Origin: JAGNHS01 sp964609695
GTDB taxonomy: Bacteria; Bdellovibrionota; UBA2428
Assembly (NCBI GenBank): GCA_964609695.1
Contig: CAZSSP010000005.1
Location: forward strand, 1-64,000
Length of the DNA: 64,000 bases
Direction: 5' to 3'
Part shown: positions 18,001 to 26,378 of the stretch, piece by piece
Numbering within the stretch: the first letter of the stretch is position 1
Layout: each line of letters opens with the position of its first letter
The notes under the pieces: model-generated
Told to the model about the DNA's origin: nothing
Seen by the model: only the letters and a program-made list of their open reading frames with translations
The model's database searches: none
Made by a program: the position numbers and the translations under genes

Positions 18001-21000
18001 GAGTATCGAGCCAATAATTAAGTAATACAGAATTCACAGTCGCCTTAAGTTCGTCGGGAACTATAAGAATTTTATGTTTGGCATTACCTTCTAAAGGACG
18101 AGCCATAGTCTCTAAAATTTCTAGAAGAGATGGAAACACTTCTTTTTCTTGTTCTGCCAAAACGTTTTTAGTAGCTGCTAAAACTTTTACAGCATCACTT
18201 TCTTTACCTGACTCAGGACCCCAAAGTTTCCAAGTTCCATTTAGATATCGGTAGTCTAATTCTAATCGATTCAGAAATCCGGCTTCCTTTTCAACCGTCG
18301 CCAGTGTGCGCTCAACATTTCTCCACTCATCAGGGGTTGCTAGTATCAAACTAGAAAAGGGTTGCTGATTTTTAGGTGATTGAGAAAATTTATCAAAAGC
18401 CTCTAATTCTCCACCCGTAGCCATCATATAGAAGAAATGAGGATTGATGGTGCTCATATTATCCGTTGTCCCCATGGGATTATCCAACGCCAAAGTCTCA
18501 CCTGAATTATTTATAGGTCTTAAAGAATTACTAGTTCCTACAAAAAGATCTTCAGCATCCGCCACAAGCAAATTCTTAGTTGCTTTTGTTGTATCTTTTT
18601 GACTCAAGAAAGTTAAATTTCCAAGCATTTCAGTCTGAGACATTTGCTCGCGACCGGCATAGGACACCGATAACAAGGGATTAAATTTCCAAAATTTATT
18701 TTGAGTATTGAGAAGCTCTCTCATCATATACATTTTAATGAGTGCTTTTTCTGTTTTATTGACAATCAGTACTCTAGACTGATCTCGAGTGCTTGGATCG
18801 GCCAAAGACTCCAAAAGTTCTCTGATTTGATAAAAGCCTCTTTCAGTTTGTTTGTGAGCTTTTATACCCTCTTTTATATGATCTGTTTTATAATGATCTC
18901 CAAGGCGAACTTCTAAACTGGCTTGAGAGGATAAAACCCATGATGTCGAAGAACGCCCTCTCCAAGCCGCATTTTCAGAAAGCAAACCTTTAGTTTCAGC
19001 ATCATCGATAAAAATGAATTTTTTATCTTTGTGCATGGATGAATTCACTTTGATCTCGGATCTAAAGGCATTGGATCCAAGGGTAGTTAGGCTAAACATA
19101 AGATCTTTACGTCCCAACTGAGGAGTGTTTACCCAATAAAGTTCGCCAGAGGCATCAAACGCTAAACGAGATTTTAATTCATTGGGGTCTCCATCACGAA
19201 CTTCAATATTATGATTGCTCAGCATTTCAACAGCAGTGGCCCCTGTAGAACGAGTGTATCTAATGATATATTTTTTATATTGAACGGTTGGTTTTCCATT
19301 AACTAAAACACCTAAGAAAACATGAAACTCATTGGAACGATTATAAAGACCTGGATAAATTTGTAGGTACAAAAACTCATTGGATGGAATTTGATTTTGT
19401 AAAAGCTTATGAAAAACAGTTTTGAATTGTGCAGGACTGTCTGATTTAGGTGCAACAAGCAAAACCACGTTTAATGCTTCGTCTTTGGGTTCTGTAGCAA
19501 ATTTAGTATCAATAACGAAAGCCTTCACTTGTGCTTGATAGGCTTTCTCTGCATCCATCAACACAGTTTGTTCAGTGGGCTTGTTATTAATGAGTTTTCC
19601 AGGAACTGTATAAAGCAATTCTCCATCATCATCACGATGTGTTTTATGACGAATATAGAGTCCGCTCTTTGCGAGGTTCACCTTATCACTACCGTAAACT
19701 TCGTAGGTTAAACCTGAGCCAAAATCATCTAATTCCACCGGCGCCAAATAATCTAAATCAAGACCAGTCGCCGAACTTGTATACATGTTAATGTGTGAAT
19801 GTGTTTTGACATGAGTTTCTTCGTAAATTGTAGATAAATTTTTTGCACCTTCAGCAGTGGGTAAAGCTGGAGTGAGATGATCAAATACCCAATGATCCCC
19901 ATTTTCGATAAATCTATGCATAATATCAACATTAGAAAAACTTTGAGGTGAAAGAGCGATACCACGCTTAGGCTCTTCCAAGACATCTCGATGGTACTTA
20001 ATAGGTATACTCACCGTTTTCGAAGAGCCCCCTCTATCACTCGGAAGCGAGTAGACTAAGTAAAAGTAACGAGTTTCTTCTAAATTATCTGTAGCATTTT
20101 CTTCGAGTAGATCTAAACTCACACCCTCTAAATCATCAGGGATTAAATTGCCCTTTATCTGAACCCAATTGTGCTCTCCATTTTCATCATGAAGCACGAG
20201 ATTCCAAACACCTTCAATTTTGAGCAATCGAGCGGAATTAATACTGGAAAGATTAATGGCCGACTTTGTATTTCTAATTCTATCATTAAGGCCACTATGA
20301 CGAGTCACACTCATTTCATGAACAATAAATTCGCCTTTTTGCTCCCCTTCACTATAAGTATCGACTTTCTTATCCATGAGCTTTTGAAAATTCTCATCTT
20401 CGTCGTCATCACCCTCTTTTCGAGCAATGTAATAGTGTTTAGCAATGGGGTCATAAACTTGATAAAGCTCATCTACTATTTGGCCTTTTGGGCTAGAAGA
20501 AAGAGCCACTTTATTCTCAACATAATCATAGGTGGGAATAGTGGAATGAACATCTACATCCACAAGATCTTCAGATCTGTCTTTTTCATACATAGCGAGC
20601 CATTCTCGCAAATCACTTCGCCATTGCTTTACGAAATTTAAATCATCTCGTCTTGGCAAAGCAAATTGTTGTGCCTGATGACGAGAAAAAACTCGAGACT
20701 CATCATCTATAAAGAGACCCGCCAAAAGCGAACTTGAATAGAAATTGATATCAATCAAATAAGGAGGATGAAGAAGTTTAATTGAACGATCCTTAGCTTT
20801 AGTCGGAACTTCTACAGTTAAAATGAACGTAAGTCCTGTACCACCATATTGATTGTTTTGTTTTACAGATATCAATATCGACATCGTATCGCCAACGATT
20901 GGACCCGCCGCGATTTGTATATGTTGAGTGTTTTTTATGGGTTTTAATTCAATCGGATATCCAGTCACAGGGTCAATTAAAGGATGTTCCTCGGATCCGA

Positions 21001-21421
21001 CTTCCACAAAGGTGCTCGGATCTTTTTCATCCGAAGTCGTATGAAACATTAAGAGTTTACCATCAAGAACGGCCAAAGCTTCATTGCGTGCCGTTCGTGT
21101 GGTCAGCTCGAGTTGATCTAAAATTCCTTCATTACCATTACCCGCAAGGACGTTTCCTCTAAAGATAACTTTCTTTTGTCCATCCTCATTAACAGAAGAA
21201 TAAATTCCAACAGTTTTTCGCTTGGAACTTCCCATAGGGTCAGTGCGAACAATCAAATAGGGAACCCTTGAATCAAATCGAGACTGAACAGAAAATTCAG
21301 ATGTGTTGCTAGCATCGCTTGCAGCACTCAACGACCTAAGACTCGCCAAGACAAGTAACACGAGCCCCCTTTTTGAGGGGACTCGTATCCAACTTTTAAC
21401 AATCGTAGGTAGTGAGTTCAT
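15026..21421 (-). CDS. Giant exported ClpB/ClpA-like AAA+ protein
   Basis: A 2131-residue protein with a probable signal peptide (basic KRG, then LVLLVLASL, then SLSAAS). Residues to about 850 are beta-rich and unrecognised. Two related modules follow (about 860-1060 and 1090-1400) that resemble Clp-type first ATPase domains but have lost Walker A: ILIVPDELKAT and VLIVNKTEKAL stand in its place, with ATPDEWRNVERTL and GTESEWSRIQEDL matching the sensor region. An intact ATPase domain follows: Walker A GEQGSGKTHF near 1478, Walker B MIVFDDFHKG near 1580, sensor Asn in MTINPTDN near 1630, and a sensor-2-like GLDIRRFLNES. A 400-residue tail is unrecognised. It is the middle gene of a three-gene operon. 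It may be a substrate-remodelling engine; where it finds ATP outside the cytoplasm is unexplained. Confidence 0.78.
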   Translation of the reverse strand: MNSLPTIVKSWIRVPSKRGLVLLVLASLRSLSAASDASNTSEFSVQSRFDSRVPYLIVRTDPMGSSKRKTVGIYSSVNEDGQKKVIFRGNVLAGNGNEGILDQLELTTRTARNEALAVLDGKLLMFHTTSDEKDPSTFVEVGSEEHPLIDPVTGYPIELKPIKNTQHIQIAAGPIVGDTMSILISVKQNNQYGGTGLTFILTVEVPTKAKDRSIKLLHPPYLIDINFYSSSLLAGLFIDDESRVFSRHQAQQFALPRRDDLNFVKQWRSDLREWLAMYEKDRSEDLVDVDVHSTIPTYDYVENKVALSSSPKGQIVDELYQVYDPIAKHYYIARKEGDDDEDENFQKLMDKKVDTYSEGEQKGEFIVHEMSVTRHSGLNDRIRNTKSAINLSSINSARLLKIEGVWNLVLHDENGEHNWVQIKGNLIPDDLEGVSLDLLEENATDNLEETRYFYLVYSLPSDRGGSSKTVSIPIKYHRDVLEEPKRGIALSPQSFSNVDIMHRFIENGDHWVFDHLTPALPTAEGAKNLSTIYEETHVKTHSHINMYTSSATGLDLDYLAPVELDDFGSGLTYEVYGSDKVNLAKSGLYIRHKTHRDDDGELLYTVPGKLINNKPTEQTVLMDAEKAYQAQVKAFVIDTKFATEPKDEALNVVLLVAPKSDSPAQFKTVFHKLLQNQIPSNEFLYLQIYPGLYNRSNEFHVFLGVLVNGKPTVQYKKYIIRYTRSTGATAVEMLSNHNIEVRDGDPNELKSRLAFDASGELYWVNTPQLGRKDLMFSLTTLGSNAFRSEIKVNSSMHKDKKFIFIDDAETKGLLSENAAWRGRSSTSWVLSSQASLEVRLGDHYKTDHIKEGIKAHKQTERGFYQIRELLESLADPSTRDQSRVLIVNKTEKALIKMYMMRELLNTQNKFWKFNPLLSVSYAGREQMSQTEMLGNLTFLSQKDTTKATKNLLVADAEDLFVGTSNSLRPINNSGETLALDNPMGTTDNMSTINPHFFYMMATGGELEAFDKFSQSPKNQQPFSSLILATPDEWRNVERTLATVEKEAGFLNRLELDYRYLNGTWKLWGPESGKESDAVKVLAATKNVLAEQEKEVFPSLLEILETMARPLEGNAKHKILIVPDELKATVNSVLLNYWLDTRNMKEKGSAWNAANPLLDIYKIAPSGDQRDFFSNYEILRKGLNYQRVPVVVGDLGEVRACGRPSSNGEDKFRISDNPMEGVETSAADSLFVEQDFSNNAATEPHALYLIASEGHKVNLTKFKQSQAELKIPTLLIGTESEWSRIQEDLNLEKRVGLEDSFEIVRLQAPSIVEQKQFIFKILAKPEIKALDFKFEFENKTGDIAKDQLAAFLINRSSSYARSFRMDPTLALLKLLNEFSRGLREDPLLRKSGVLNRSFLQRVFTKIFNLPLNLSDLPTNDPMVQLAKHREVALMMEDPQFDRSKPYVGPIDLKILFLKALSEHLSGAQSPLNIPSSVIAYGEQGSGKTHFFEKLIEVLNLKTYNYQSNENQDAQAVIIKVGSILDDDPNAAKEEKETQQNKNQRGMTVTKAPNPMSENLTVDQVIEGLWDLLSQPNGYKAMIVFDDFHKGSNNVRKRLLAFMTSLFDAQHGKIVVHSKDKTRHFEIPTRNIMLGMTINPTDNKKKQETYHKTGSDEDKILATIAPDDHPLDRSFLGRWGKKIKIEKFPEEGKAPALIENLRQQNKERFNSQGYLSFIEPQSAHSLVSQFKGLDIRRFLNESARVFIDISERDLAHQHPIKVIVPRDFLLQSSKDYNDRGGEGEESTSGWLATGTDADKISAYAQKNLVAVGVTPNEPQGRLLLLSLISNTFRTLVYEALAKQLLKREGLQISDNQFVNINAQLLGALNAHILTNPRIFNSQLDLDFSEMGYGRVVDREGIDALLQHEKEILRGKYFPVVDFKVVNPNDAFSLMGLRSISSALPTRGQVLGQSANQLLSPLTEFMNKFLRVRSIQDLNDPLGWGKHLAVNDADIMAYPLGERLFGIMATFMENINHQDLYELRQPGFSTPNIYESSRLFFYALDRAIARLPWSQIEPAMLKLLDRMTQDVGIGELPAVQHFLFESQFSPFTSPSQYRVFQTLEASEGFHRVRQNEESQWRSGFSQKCERFLKP
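21360..21386 (-). promoter_or_regulatory. Hairpin in the signal-peptide codons of the giant AAA+ gene
   Basis: An imperfect inverted repeat (21360-21370 with 21376-21386, one mismatch, 5-base loop) lies about 35 bases after the start codon. The GC-rich arms stand out in an AT-rich context. In the mRNA this could slow early translation, as seen for some exported proteins; that role is inference. Confidence 0.4.
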
Positions 21422-21441
21422 AACGATTACTTCTCTAATTT

Positions 21442-23937
21442 TTAATTTTCAGTCGTTTTTAAATTAAATTTATCTTCGAAATTCTTCCAAACCTCGAAAG
21501 AATCACGCACACCTTTTTTATCGTATCCACGGTAGCGAATGAGATAGGTGCTGATGTCTCCGATAATTCCCAAAGCTTGAGAGTCGCGAGTGACCCCTTG
21601 AGAAGCTTCAAAAATCTTGTCGGGCGGAATACTCTTAAAGACATTTCTTGCTGAGTAAATTCGAATGACTTTCATCAATCGATCAGAGTTTCTTCTTTGA
21701 GTCACTCCATAAGCTGCAGCAAGATTAACCAATTCAGCCTCATTCAATGGACGGCCAAATTCTTTTTGGTAAATTTCTTTAATTTCATCTAAGCGAGTGC
21801 GCTCAATTTTCTTTCTTGAGTTTCCACCTAAGTAATAATACTCAGCCTTAGCATCGTCCCTTAGAGCCAAAAGTTCTTGCATAATCTCTTCGTAAGTTGT
21901 TTCGATAGATTTTTCGTTGAAACTCAAAGCTTCCATGATGTCATTCATCATTCTAGGAATAATGATGTCTTGCATGACTGCTGAAGCTAAATTTCTCCAA
22001 CGAATCCTTTGCTCTTCTGTGAAATTGATTTCACGATCGAGGAGCAGATCTTCGAAAACTTCCATAGCCGTTAAAGGCGACAGAGAGAATTCACTGCGTG
22101 CATTATTAGTTCTCGAGAAACACTTTTCAATCCAAGTGTAACCCAAGTCACGTTGAGAGTGTCCATTGCGACCTTCCTCAATAATTCGCGTGAGCTTTTT
22201 AAGTACATACTGCTGAGTAGGTGTCACATCGGTGTATTCACCCAAAATATACTTCAATCGAACAGTTGGTTTGTGGAAAACTCTATCATAGAGAACTCCA
22301 ACCTCACCGCGTTCATCATCCCGCAGAGTGGCCATAGCTTTTCTCACGTCTGTTTCCATACGTGAAGCCGCCACCACGCTACTCATGAAAAGTAAGGTGT
22401 AAGGATTCATATGAATAGGATTGCCTTTTCCAAGACCCTTCAGTCTTACAGAATAACGACCGTCCAACTCTTTGACTTCTCCCGAACGCTCATCAATAGG
22501 CATTAATTCATGAACGGTAACGTCGGAATAACTTTGTTCTTTATAGAGTGAAGGATCTTTTTTAAGAGCTTCAATTTCACTCGATGTTGGAAGTTTACGA
22601 GCTTCAAGACGTTTCACATTGGCCATCAACAAAGCTGTTTTCCCGATTTCTCGAGGATCTACAGAATAATTGAAAACATGCTTAGCACTTCTATCCAATA
22701 TGGCTTTCATGGCACCTTTTTTGGCCATTTTTTCAACAGATTCATTGTTTGAAGCCGCAATTATCACAGCATCAAATGGAATTGTTGGAGAAGCACCACG
22801 CTGAACATTGTGGTTTTCAATCACGCCCAAGAAATGGTCGATAAGCGGTTCTTCATTTCTGAATAATTCATCTAAGAAAAGCATGTTTCCATTGGCCTTA
22901 AGCACCTGACCATTGAAAAAGTGAGCGAAAGGATCTGTCGGACCTTGAATCTTAGAAATCAACGGATTCTCATCCACAAACAACTCATGATAAGGAACGT
23001 CTCGCCCTTGAGCATCGATCTTAGGGAAGTTTTCTTGAGTTAAAATGCGACGTTTGATTTTGACGTGCTTAGATAAAATCTCAACAACTTCTTTATTGCT
23101 CAATTGTTTCTTATTCATTTGGCGAGAGTATTGAGCCAAAATAGCTTCTCTTACGAATTGAGACTGAGGATTGGGTTTTTTAATAATGGGTTTAGGGTCA
23201 AAACCAATAAGGCTCTGAACCTTAGACGTGGCTAATGCAAGAACCTTTTCTTGCATGGAATCAGGCAAAAGCACAAAGGGTGATTCTTGAAGAGGAGTCG
23301 TTAAGGTTTTCCTACCAATATATTTAAGAGCATCAATTTGATCGAGGCCCGTCCACTCAAAGGTGTATTCAAAAAACTCAGGACTTTGTGTAGTCGCCCA
23401 AGCACCCACTCGAGATAAAACGTTAATAAATTCAGATTTACCTGTTCCAGCAGGACCTACATAAAGCAACATTTTTGAAGTCGATCCACTACCACTGGCA
23501 CCAGCTCTTAGAAAATCTACGAAACTTTGAATCTCTTCATAGTTTCCTACAATCATTCTTCCGTGATTGGCCGCTAGAGGGTGTGAAAGTGCAGGGAAAA
23601 TTTCCATGGCTTGATTGCCTGGATAATCGGGAAGATCGTAAAAGGGCTGAGAATAAATCCACGAAAGTAGCTTTTGGTGGGCATTCATCACAGTAGTGGG
23701 ATGCTCCACAAAGAATTGCGGATTATTTACGATATCCAGCAAACTATGCTCTTCAGTGAGTGCACTCACATCATGAGACACCCCCTCTTCTTCACCCACA
23801 AGAAGACTTCCACAAGTGGGTCCCTCTGCAGCTTTTAAAGCACCCGCACTAAACACAGCGCTTCCTAAAATTAATAAATAATGATTAAAAAATTTCCGAC
23901 GCAACGCTGCGCCAAAGCAATAGCCCCTGGTATTCAC
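21442..23937 (-). CDS. Exported PrkA/YeaG-like AAA+ serine kinase homologue
   Basis: A protein of 831 residues from the GTG at 23937, which has GGGAG seven bases upstream; an upstream in-frame TTG at 23961 is less likely. The N-terminus has LRRKFF followed by a hydrophobic stretch and ALKAAEG, resembling a twin-arginine signal. The AAA+ domain resembles PrkA: Walker A YVGPAGTGKSEF (near 160), Walker B-like NMLFLDELFRNEEPLIDHFLG (near 352), the sensor ASNNESV, and ILDRSAKHVFNYSV. The C-terminal helical region ends with GYDKKGVRDSFEVW, comparable with the PrkA terminus. PrkA/YeaG is known as a cytoplasmic stress-response kinase working with a DUF444 protein. Here the DUF444 partner is two genes on, and both seem exported. 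Kinase activity cannot be judged from sequence. Confidence 0.8.
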   Translation of the reverse strand: MNTRGYCFGAALRRKFFNHYLLILGSAVFSAGALKAAEGPTCGSLLVGEEEGVSHDVSALTEEHSLLDIVNNPQFFVEHPTTVMNAHQKLLSWIYSQPFYDLPDYPGNQAMEIFPALSHPLAANHGRMIVGNYEEIQSFVDFLRAGASGSGSTSKMLLYVGPAGTGKSEFINVLSRVGAWATTQSPEFFEYTFEWTGLDQIDALKYIGRKTLTTPLQESPFVLLPDSMQEKVLALATSKVQSLIGFDPKPIIKKPNPQSQFVREAILAQYSRQMNKKQLSNKEVVEILSKHVKIKRRILTQENFPKIDAQGRDVPYHELFVDENPLISKIQGPTDPFAHFFNGQVLKANGNMLFLDELFRNEEPLIDHFLGVIENHNVQRGASPTIPFDAVIIAASNNESVEKMAKKGAMKAILDRSAKHVFNYSVDPREIGKTALLMANVKRLEARKLPTSSEIEALKKDPSLYKEQSYSDVTVHELMPIDERSGEVKELDGRYSVRLKGLGKGNPIHMNPYTLLFMSSVVAASRMETDVRKAMATLRDDERGEVGVLYDRVFHKPTVRLKYILGEYTDVTPTQQYVLKKLTRIIEEGRNGHSQRDLGYTWIEKCFSRTNNARSEFSLSPLTAMEVFEDLLLDREINFTEEQRIRWRNLASAVMQDIIIPRMMNDIMEALSFNEKSIETTYEEIMQELLALRDDAKAEYYYLGGNSRKKIERTRLDEIKEIYQKEFGRPLNEAELVNLAAAYGVTQRRNSDRLMKVIRIYSARNVFKSIPPDKIFEASQGVTRDSQALGIIGDISTYLIRYRGYDKKGVRDSFEVWKNFEDKFNLKTTEN

Positions 23938-23984
23938 TTCTCTGCTCCCTTTCTCACACAATGAGTTTAAAAACTCGGTTTCCC

Positions 23985-24013
23985 AATAAATGCATCGTGC
24001 TAATATCTGTCAA
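23985..24013 (-). promoter_or_regulatory. Probable promoter of the PrkA-ClpB-VWA operon
   Basis: On the minus strand a perfect TTGACA (24013-24008) is followed after exactly 17 bases by TTTATT (23990-23985), a good sigma-70-type pair. Transcription would start near 23978, about 40 bases before the preferred start codon. The leader contains the small palindrome GAGTTT-AA-AAACTC (23963-23976). Confidence 0.55.
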
Positions 24014-24120
24014 CGCATTGAAATGACTAAAGCGGCTTAATAATTCTTAATAAGTGTGTAAGGCAAAAATTCCTAAAGCTATGTAGGCGGGGCGTCAGAA
24101 TTTAAATCGACTATTTCAAA

Positions 24121-24708
24121 CTAAAGTCTCTTTAGAATCTCTTTTATTTGCTGACGATGAATCCATTGATGACTTCCCAAGAGCCAATTCCACTTTCGCG
24201 CATTTATTTTTGAAAACCAGGGATGAGTTGCGGTGTATGGAGAGTCTCTATCAAGATCTGGAGCCATAACTCTTTTTGTAATTTTAGGTAAAAACTCTCG
24301 AAAAGTTTTTTTAGCTTCGTCGGCGGCGAGCAAAGCCCTGGGCTTCACATCGGCCAGCGTAAGATTACTTTTAACTTCTTTATGTCGGCCAAGATCTTCC
24401 ACTATGAGCGCAAACAAATCCCCAATAATCATTAAATGCTCCAGAGTCATGGCTATCGACCAATACCTCGAACTGTCTTCGAGCCCTTTAACGTGAGGAA
24501 TTAAAATTTTTCTATCCATATTTTCTACGGAAATGGGCTCTATGAGTTTAAGAATTTTCTCTCCCTCACTTAAAAACATTTGATGAGCTTGTTCCCAGCT
24601 CATGGAGACACTTTTTCTGGGCAAAATCCAAAATCTAGTTATGAGTAATTCAAAAAAAGGCAAACCGGCTCCAGGTTTGGCGAGTTTGGGTTCAATATTT
24701 TTCGACAT
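24121..24708 (-). CDS. DinB-like four-helix protein
   Basis: A 195-residue helical protein resembling the DinB/YfiT-like superfamily. The family has three metal-binding histidines; candidates are His in MTLEHLMII and the two in LGSHQWIHRQQI, which is the typical last-helix HxxxHRxQ pattern. Members include thiol transferases and damage-induced proteins. No signal peptide is seen. It stands alone, 160 bases upstream of the AAA+ operon on the same strand and divergent from the gene at 24838. The start lacks a clear ribosome site. The substrate is unknown. Confidence 0.65.
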   Translation of the reverse strand: MSKNIEPKLAKPGAGLPFFELLITRFWILPRKSVSMSWEQAHQMFLSEGEKILKLIEPISVENMDRKILIPHVKGLEDSSRYWSIAMTLEHLMIIGDLFALIVEDLGRHKEVKSNLTLADVKPRALLAADEAKKTFREFLPKITKRVMAPDLDRDSPYTATHPWFSKINARKWNWLLGSHQWIHRQQIKEILKRL

Positions 24709-24775
24709 TTCAACAGTTTATGAGGCTCTATTATATTTACAAGAGATTCTCATAATTCATTTTATACGCTTTTAC

Positions 24776-24803
24776 TTGACGGCAACTAATAGGGGTTTAG
24801 AGT
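24776..24803 (+). promoter_or_regulatory. Probable promoter of the 24838 gene
   Basis: TTGACG (24776-24781) and TAGAGT (24798-24803) are separated by 16 bases and lie 35 bases before the start codon, with GAGGAG as ribosome site. A plausible sigma-70-type promoter. Confidence 0.4.
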
Positions 24804-24837
24804 CGCGAGAAGTCTGAATTCAGAGGAGAACTTATCG

Positions 24838-25338
24838 ATGAAACTTCTAAAAGCATTATTAATATTCGGTGTTAGCCTTTTGGGTGTTGTAGAATCCCAA
24901 GCGCTCACCGTGACTTATAAAGCCAAATGTTTTTTTTACAGAGAAGATTGTATTCGATTTCGAAGTTTTTACGATACTAGAGACAGTTATAGAATTGGGA
25001 CTATCGCTTCTGCTTGTCACAAGTCCACTATTGACCCTAGCCTGAGCGTTCCCGAAGTAGGTTGCCCTAAAGGCGAATGGGGATTTGTTCCTTATGTTCA
25101 ATTTCCAAATGTTAAAACTCAATTGAGAATTAACAAATTTAGAGGCTTTTGCAGCCTTTGGCCCGACCAAGCTAAACGATATTCCGATTTTTTAAACACA
25201 ATCTCTTCGCTTACAGGAAAAAGTCGTTTCAGTAGCTCTTATAGAAAAATCACCAGTGAAGAACATGAAAGTTTCCGAAACTCTGAATGCCGTGATGCCC
25301 GATATATGGTTGAAGGCGCCGTCATTTTAGATCAATAG
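24838..25338 (+). CDS. Small Cys-rich periplasmic protein, unknown
   Basis: A 166-residue protein with a clear signal peptide (residues 1-22, ending SQALT) and six cysteines in the mature part (in KAKCFF, REDC, SACHKS, VGCPK, GFCSLW, SECRD). An even number of cysteines in an exported protein suggests disulfides. I do not recognise the family. A strong GAGGAG precedes the ATG and a hairpin follows the stop, so it is probably a one-gene transcript. Confidence 0.65.
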   Translation: MKLLKALLIFGVSLLGVVESQALTVTYKAKCFFYREDCIRFRSFYDTRDSYRIGTIASACHKSTIDPSLSVPEVGCPKGEWGFVPYVQFPNVKTQLRINKFRGFCSLWPDQAKRYSDFLNTISSLTGKSRFSSSYRKITSEEHESFRNSECRDARYMVEGAVILDQ

Positions 25339-25354
25339 TATTTGCTTTTTTAAT

Positions 25355-25385
25355 CGGTCTTAAAACTTCAAAAGCTTTAAGACCG
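25355..25385 (+). terminator. Hairpin terminator after the Cys-rich gene
   Basis: CGGTCTTAAA (25355-25364) pairs perfectly with TTTAAGACCG (25376-25385) across an 11-base loop, 17 bases after the stop codon. The following bases are only moderately T-rich. Confidence 0.5.
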
Positions 25386-25432
25386 TCAATTTCTGATTTT
25401 GCAAATTTAGAGAAAAGCCTTAATCTTAGCCT

Positions 25433-26302
25433 ATGATTAAAGCTTCATTTAGAATAAGTTTCAGCCTCTTCTTTTTTGTTCTTATAAATTTCATTTGGGC
25501 TCAAAGCCCCAAGGAACTCAAAATTCTTTCATGGAATCAAAAGCATTTGGGGCGAGATAGCTTTGACCCGAAACTTGCAGCGCCACTCCTTGAACAGGCC
25601 GATCTCATGGCATTTCAGGAAGTTAACACTAGTGAATCCGGCAAAAAAGCCCTCTGGAAACTCAAAGAAAGCATCCAAGAAAAAAGCAAAGAAAAACTCT
25701 GTGCCGCATTCTCAGAAATTCCCGAAGGTGAAAGTGAACGATTTGCATTTCTTTGGAAAAATTCAAGAATTTCATTCGTCACTAATAATGGCGAAATCAT
25801 CAAAGACTGTGAAAATAATGTTTTTACCGTTCGACTTGGAGTTAAACACGCCAAAGAAATCGCACGAGAACCTGCCATAGGCACTTTTCAAGATAAAGTT
25901 ACTGAAAAGACATTCACTCTAGCCGTTGTACATCTTCGCCCCTCCGGGAAACGACCACAAGACGAAGTACCGCCCTTATTAGAAACATTAGAAGTCGTAA
26001 AAGGCCCCTTGATTATGTTGGGCGATTTTAATTTGGATTCTCGTCATCCCGTTTTTGAAGAAGCCAAAAAGAAACTGGGTCTCCAAGATTTATTCAAAAA
26101 TGGAGAAAAAACCTCACTCAAAATGAAAAAACGAGAACTGGCCCACGCCTATGACAATATGTGGTTTAGAGGATTTACTCCTTTGAATCAGCGAGTGATT
26201 AATCTTTTTGATGCCTTTCCTGAAATAGACCCTTCAACAATTTACAAACAACTTTCAGATCACTGCCCGATCGAAGGAAGCTTTGCCACAGAGCAAAACT
26301 AA
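25433..26302 (+). CDS. Exported endonuclease/exonuclease/phosphatase (DNase I fold)
   Basis: A 289-residue protein with a signal peptide (residues 1-24, ending IWAQS). Motifs of the EEP family are present in order: the metal Glu in FQEVN, the LGDFNLDSRHP strand, and the terminal SDHCPIEG with the catalytic His. Such enzymes cleave phosphodiesters in nucleic acids or lipids. Export suggests a nuclease for scavenging or prey DNA degradation, or a sphingomyelinase-like enzyme; the sequence does not decide. No convincing ribosome site precedes the ATG. Confidence 0.85.
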   Translation: MIKASFRISFSLFFFVLINFIWAQSPKELKILSWNQKHLGRDSFDPKLAAPLLEQADLMAFQEVNTSESGKKALWKLKESIQEKSKEKLCAAFSEIPEGESERFAFLWKNSRISFVTNNGEIIKDCENNVFTVRLGVKHAKEIAREPAIGTFQDKVTEKTFTLAVVHLRPSGKRPQDEVPPLLETLEVVKGPLIMLGDFNLDSRHPVFEEAKKKLGLQDLFKNGEKTSLKMKKRELAHAYDNMWFRGFTPLNQRVINLFDAFPEIDPSTIYKQLSDHCPIEGSFATEQN

Positions 26303-26378
26303 TAAGACTCTCTAAATCAAGGCGCACTATTGCTAGCACAAGTCCTAAGAGCCTATGAAAGGCTCTGGAGGAATGGCT

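Noticed and set aside
20171..20641. A 156-codon open frame antisense to the giant AAA+ gene
   Set aside because: Low-complexity hydrophobic translation and complete antisense overlap with a coding gene; a chance frame.
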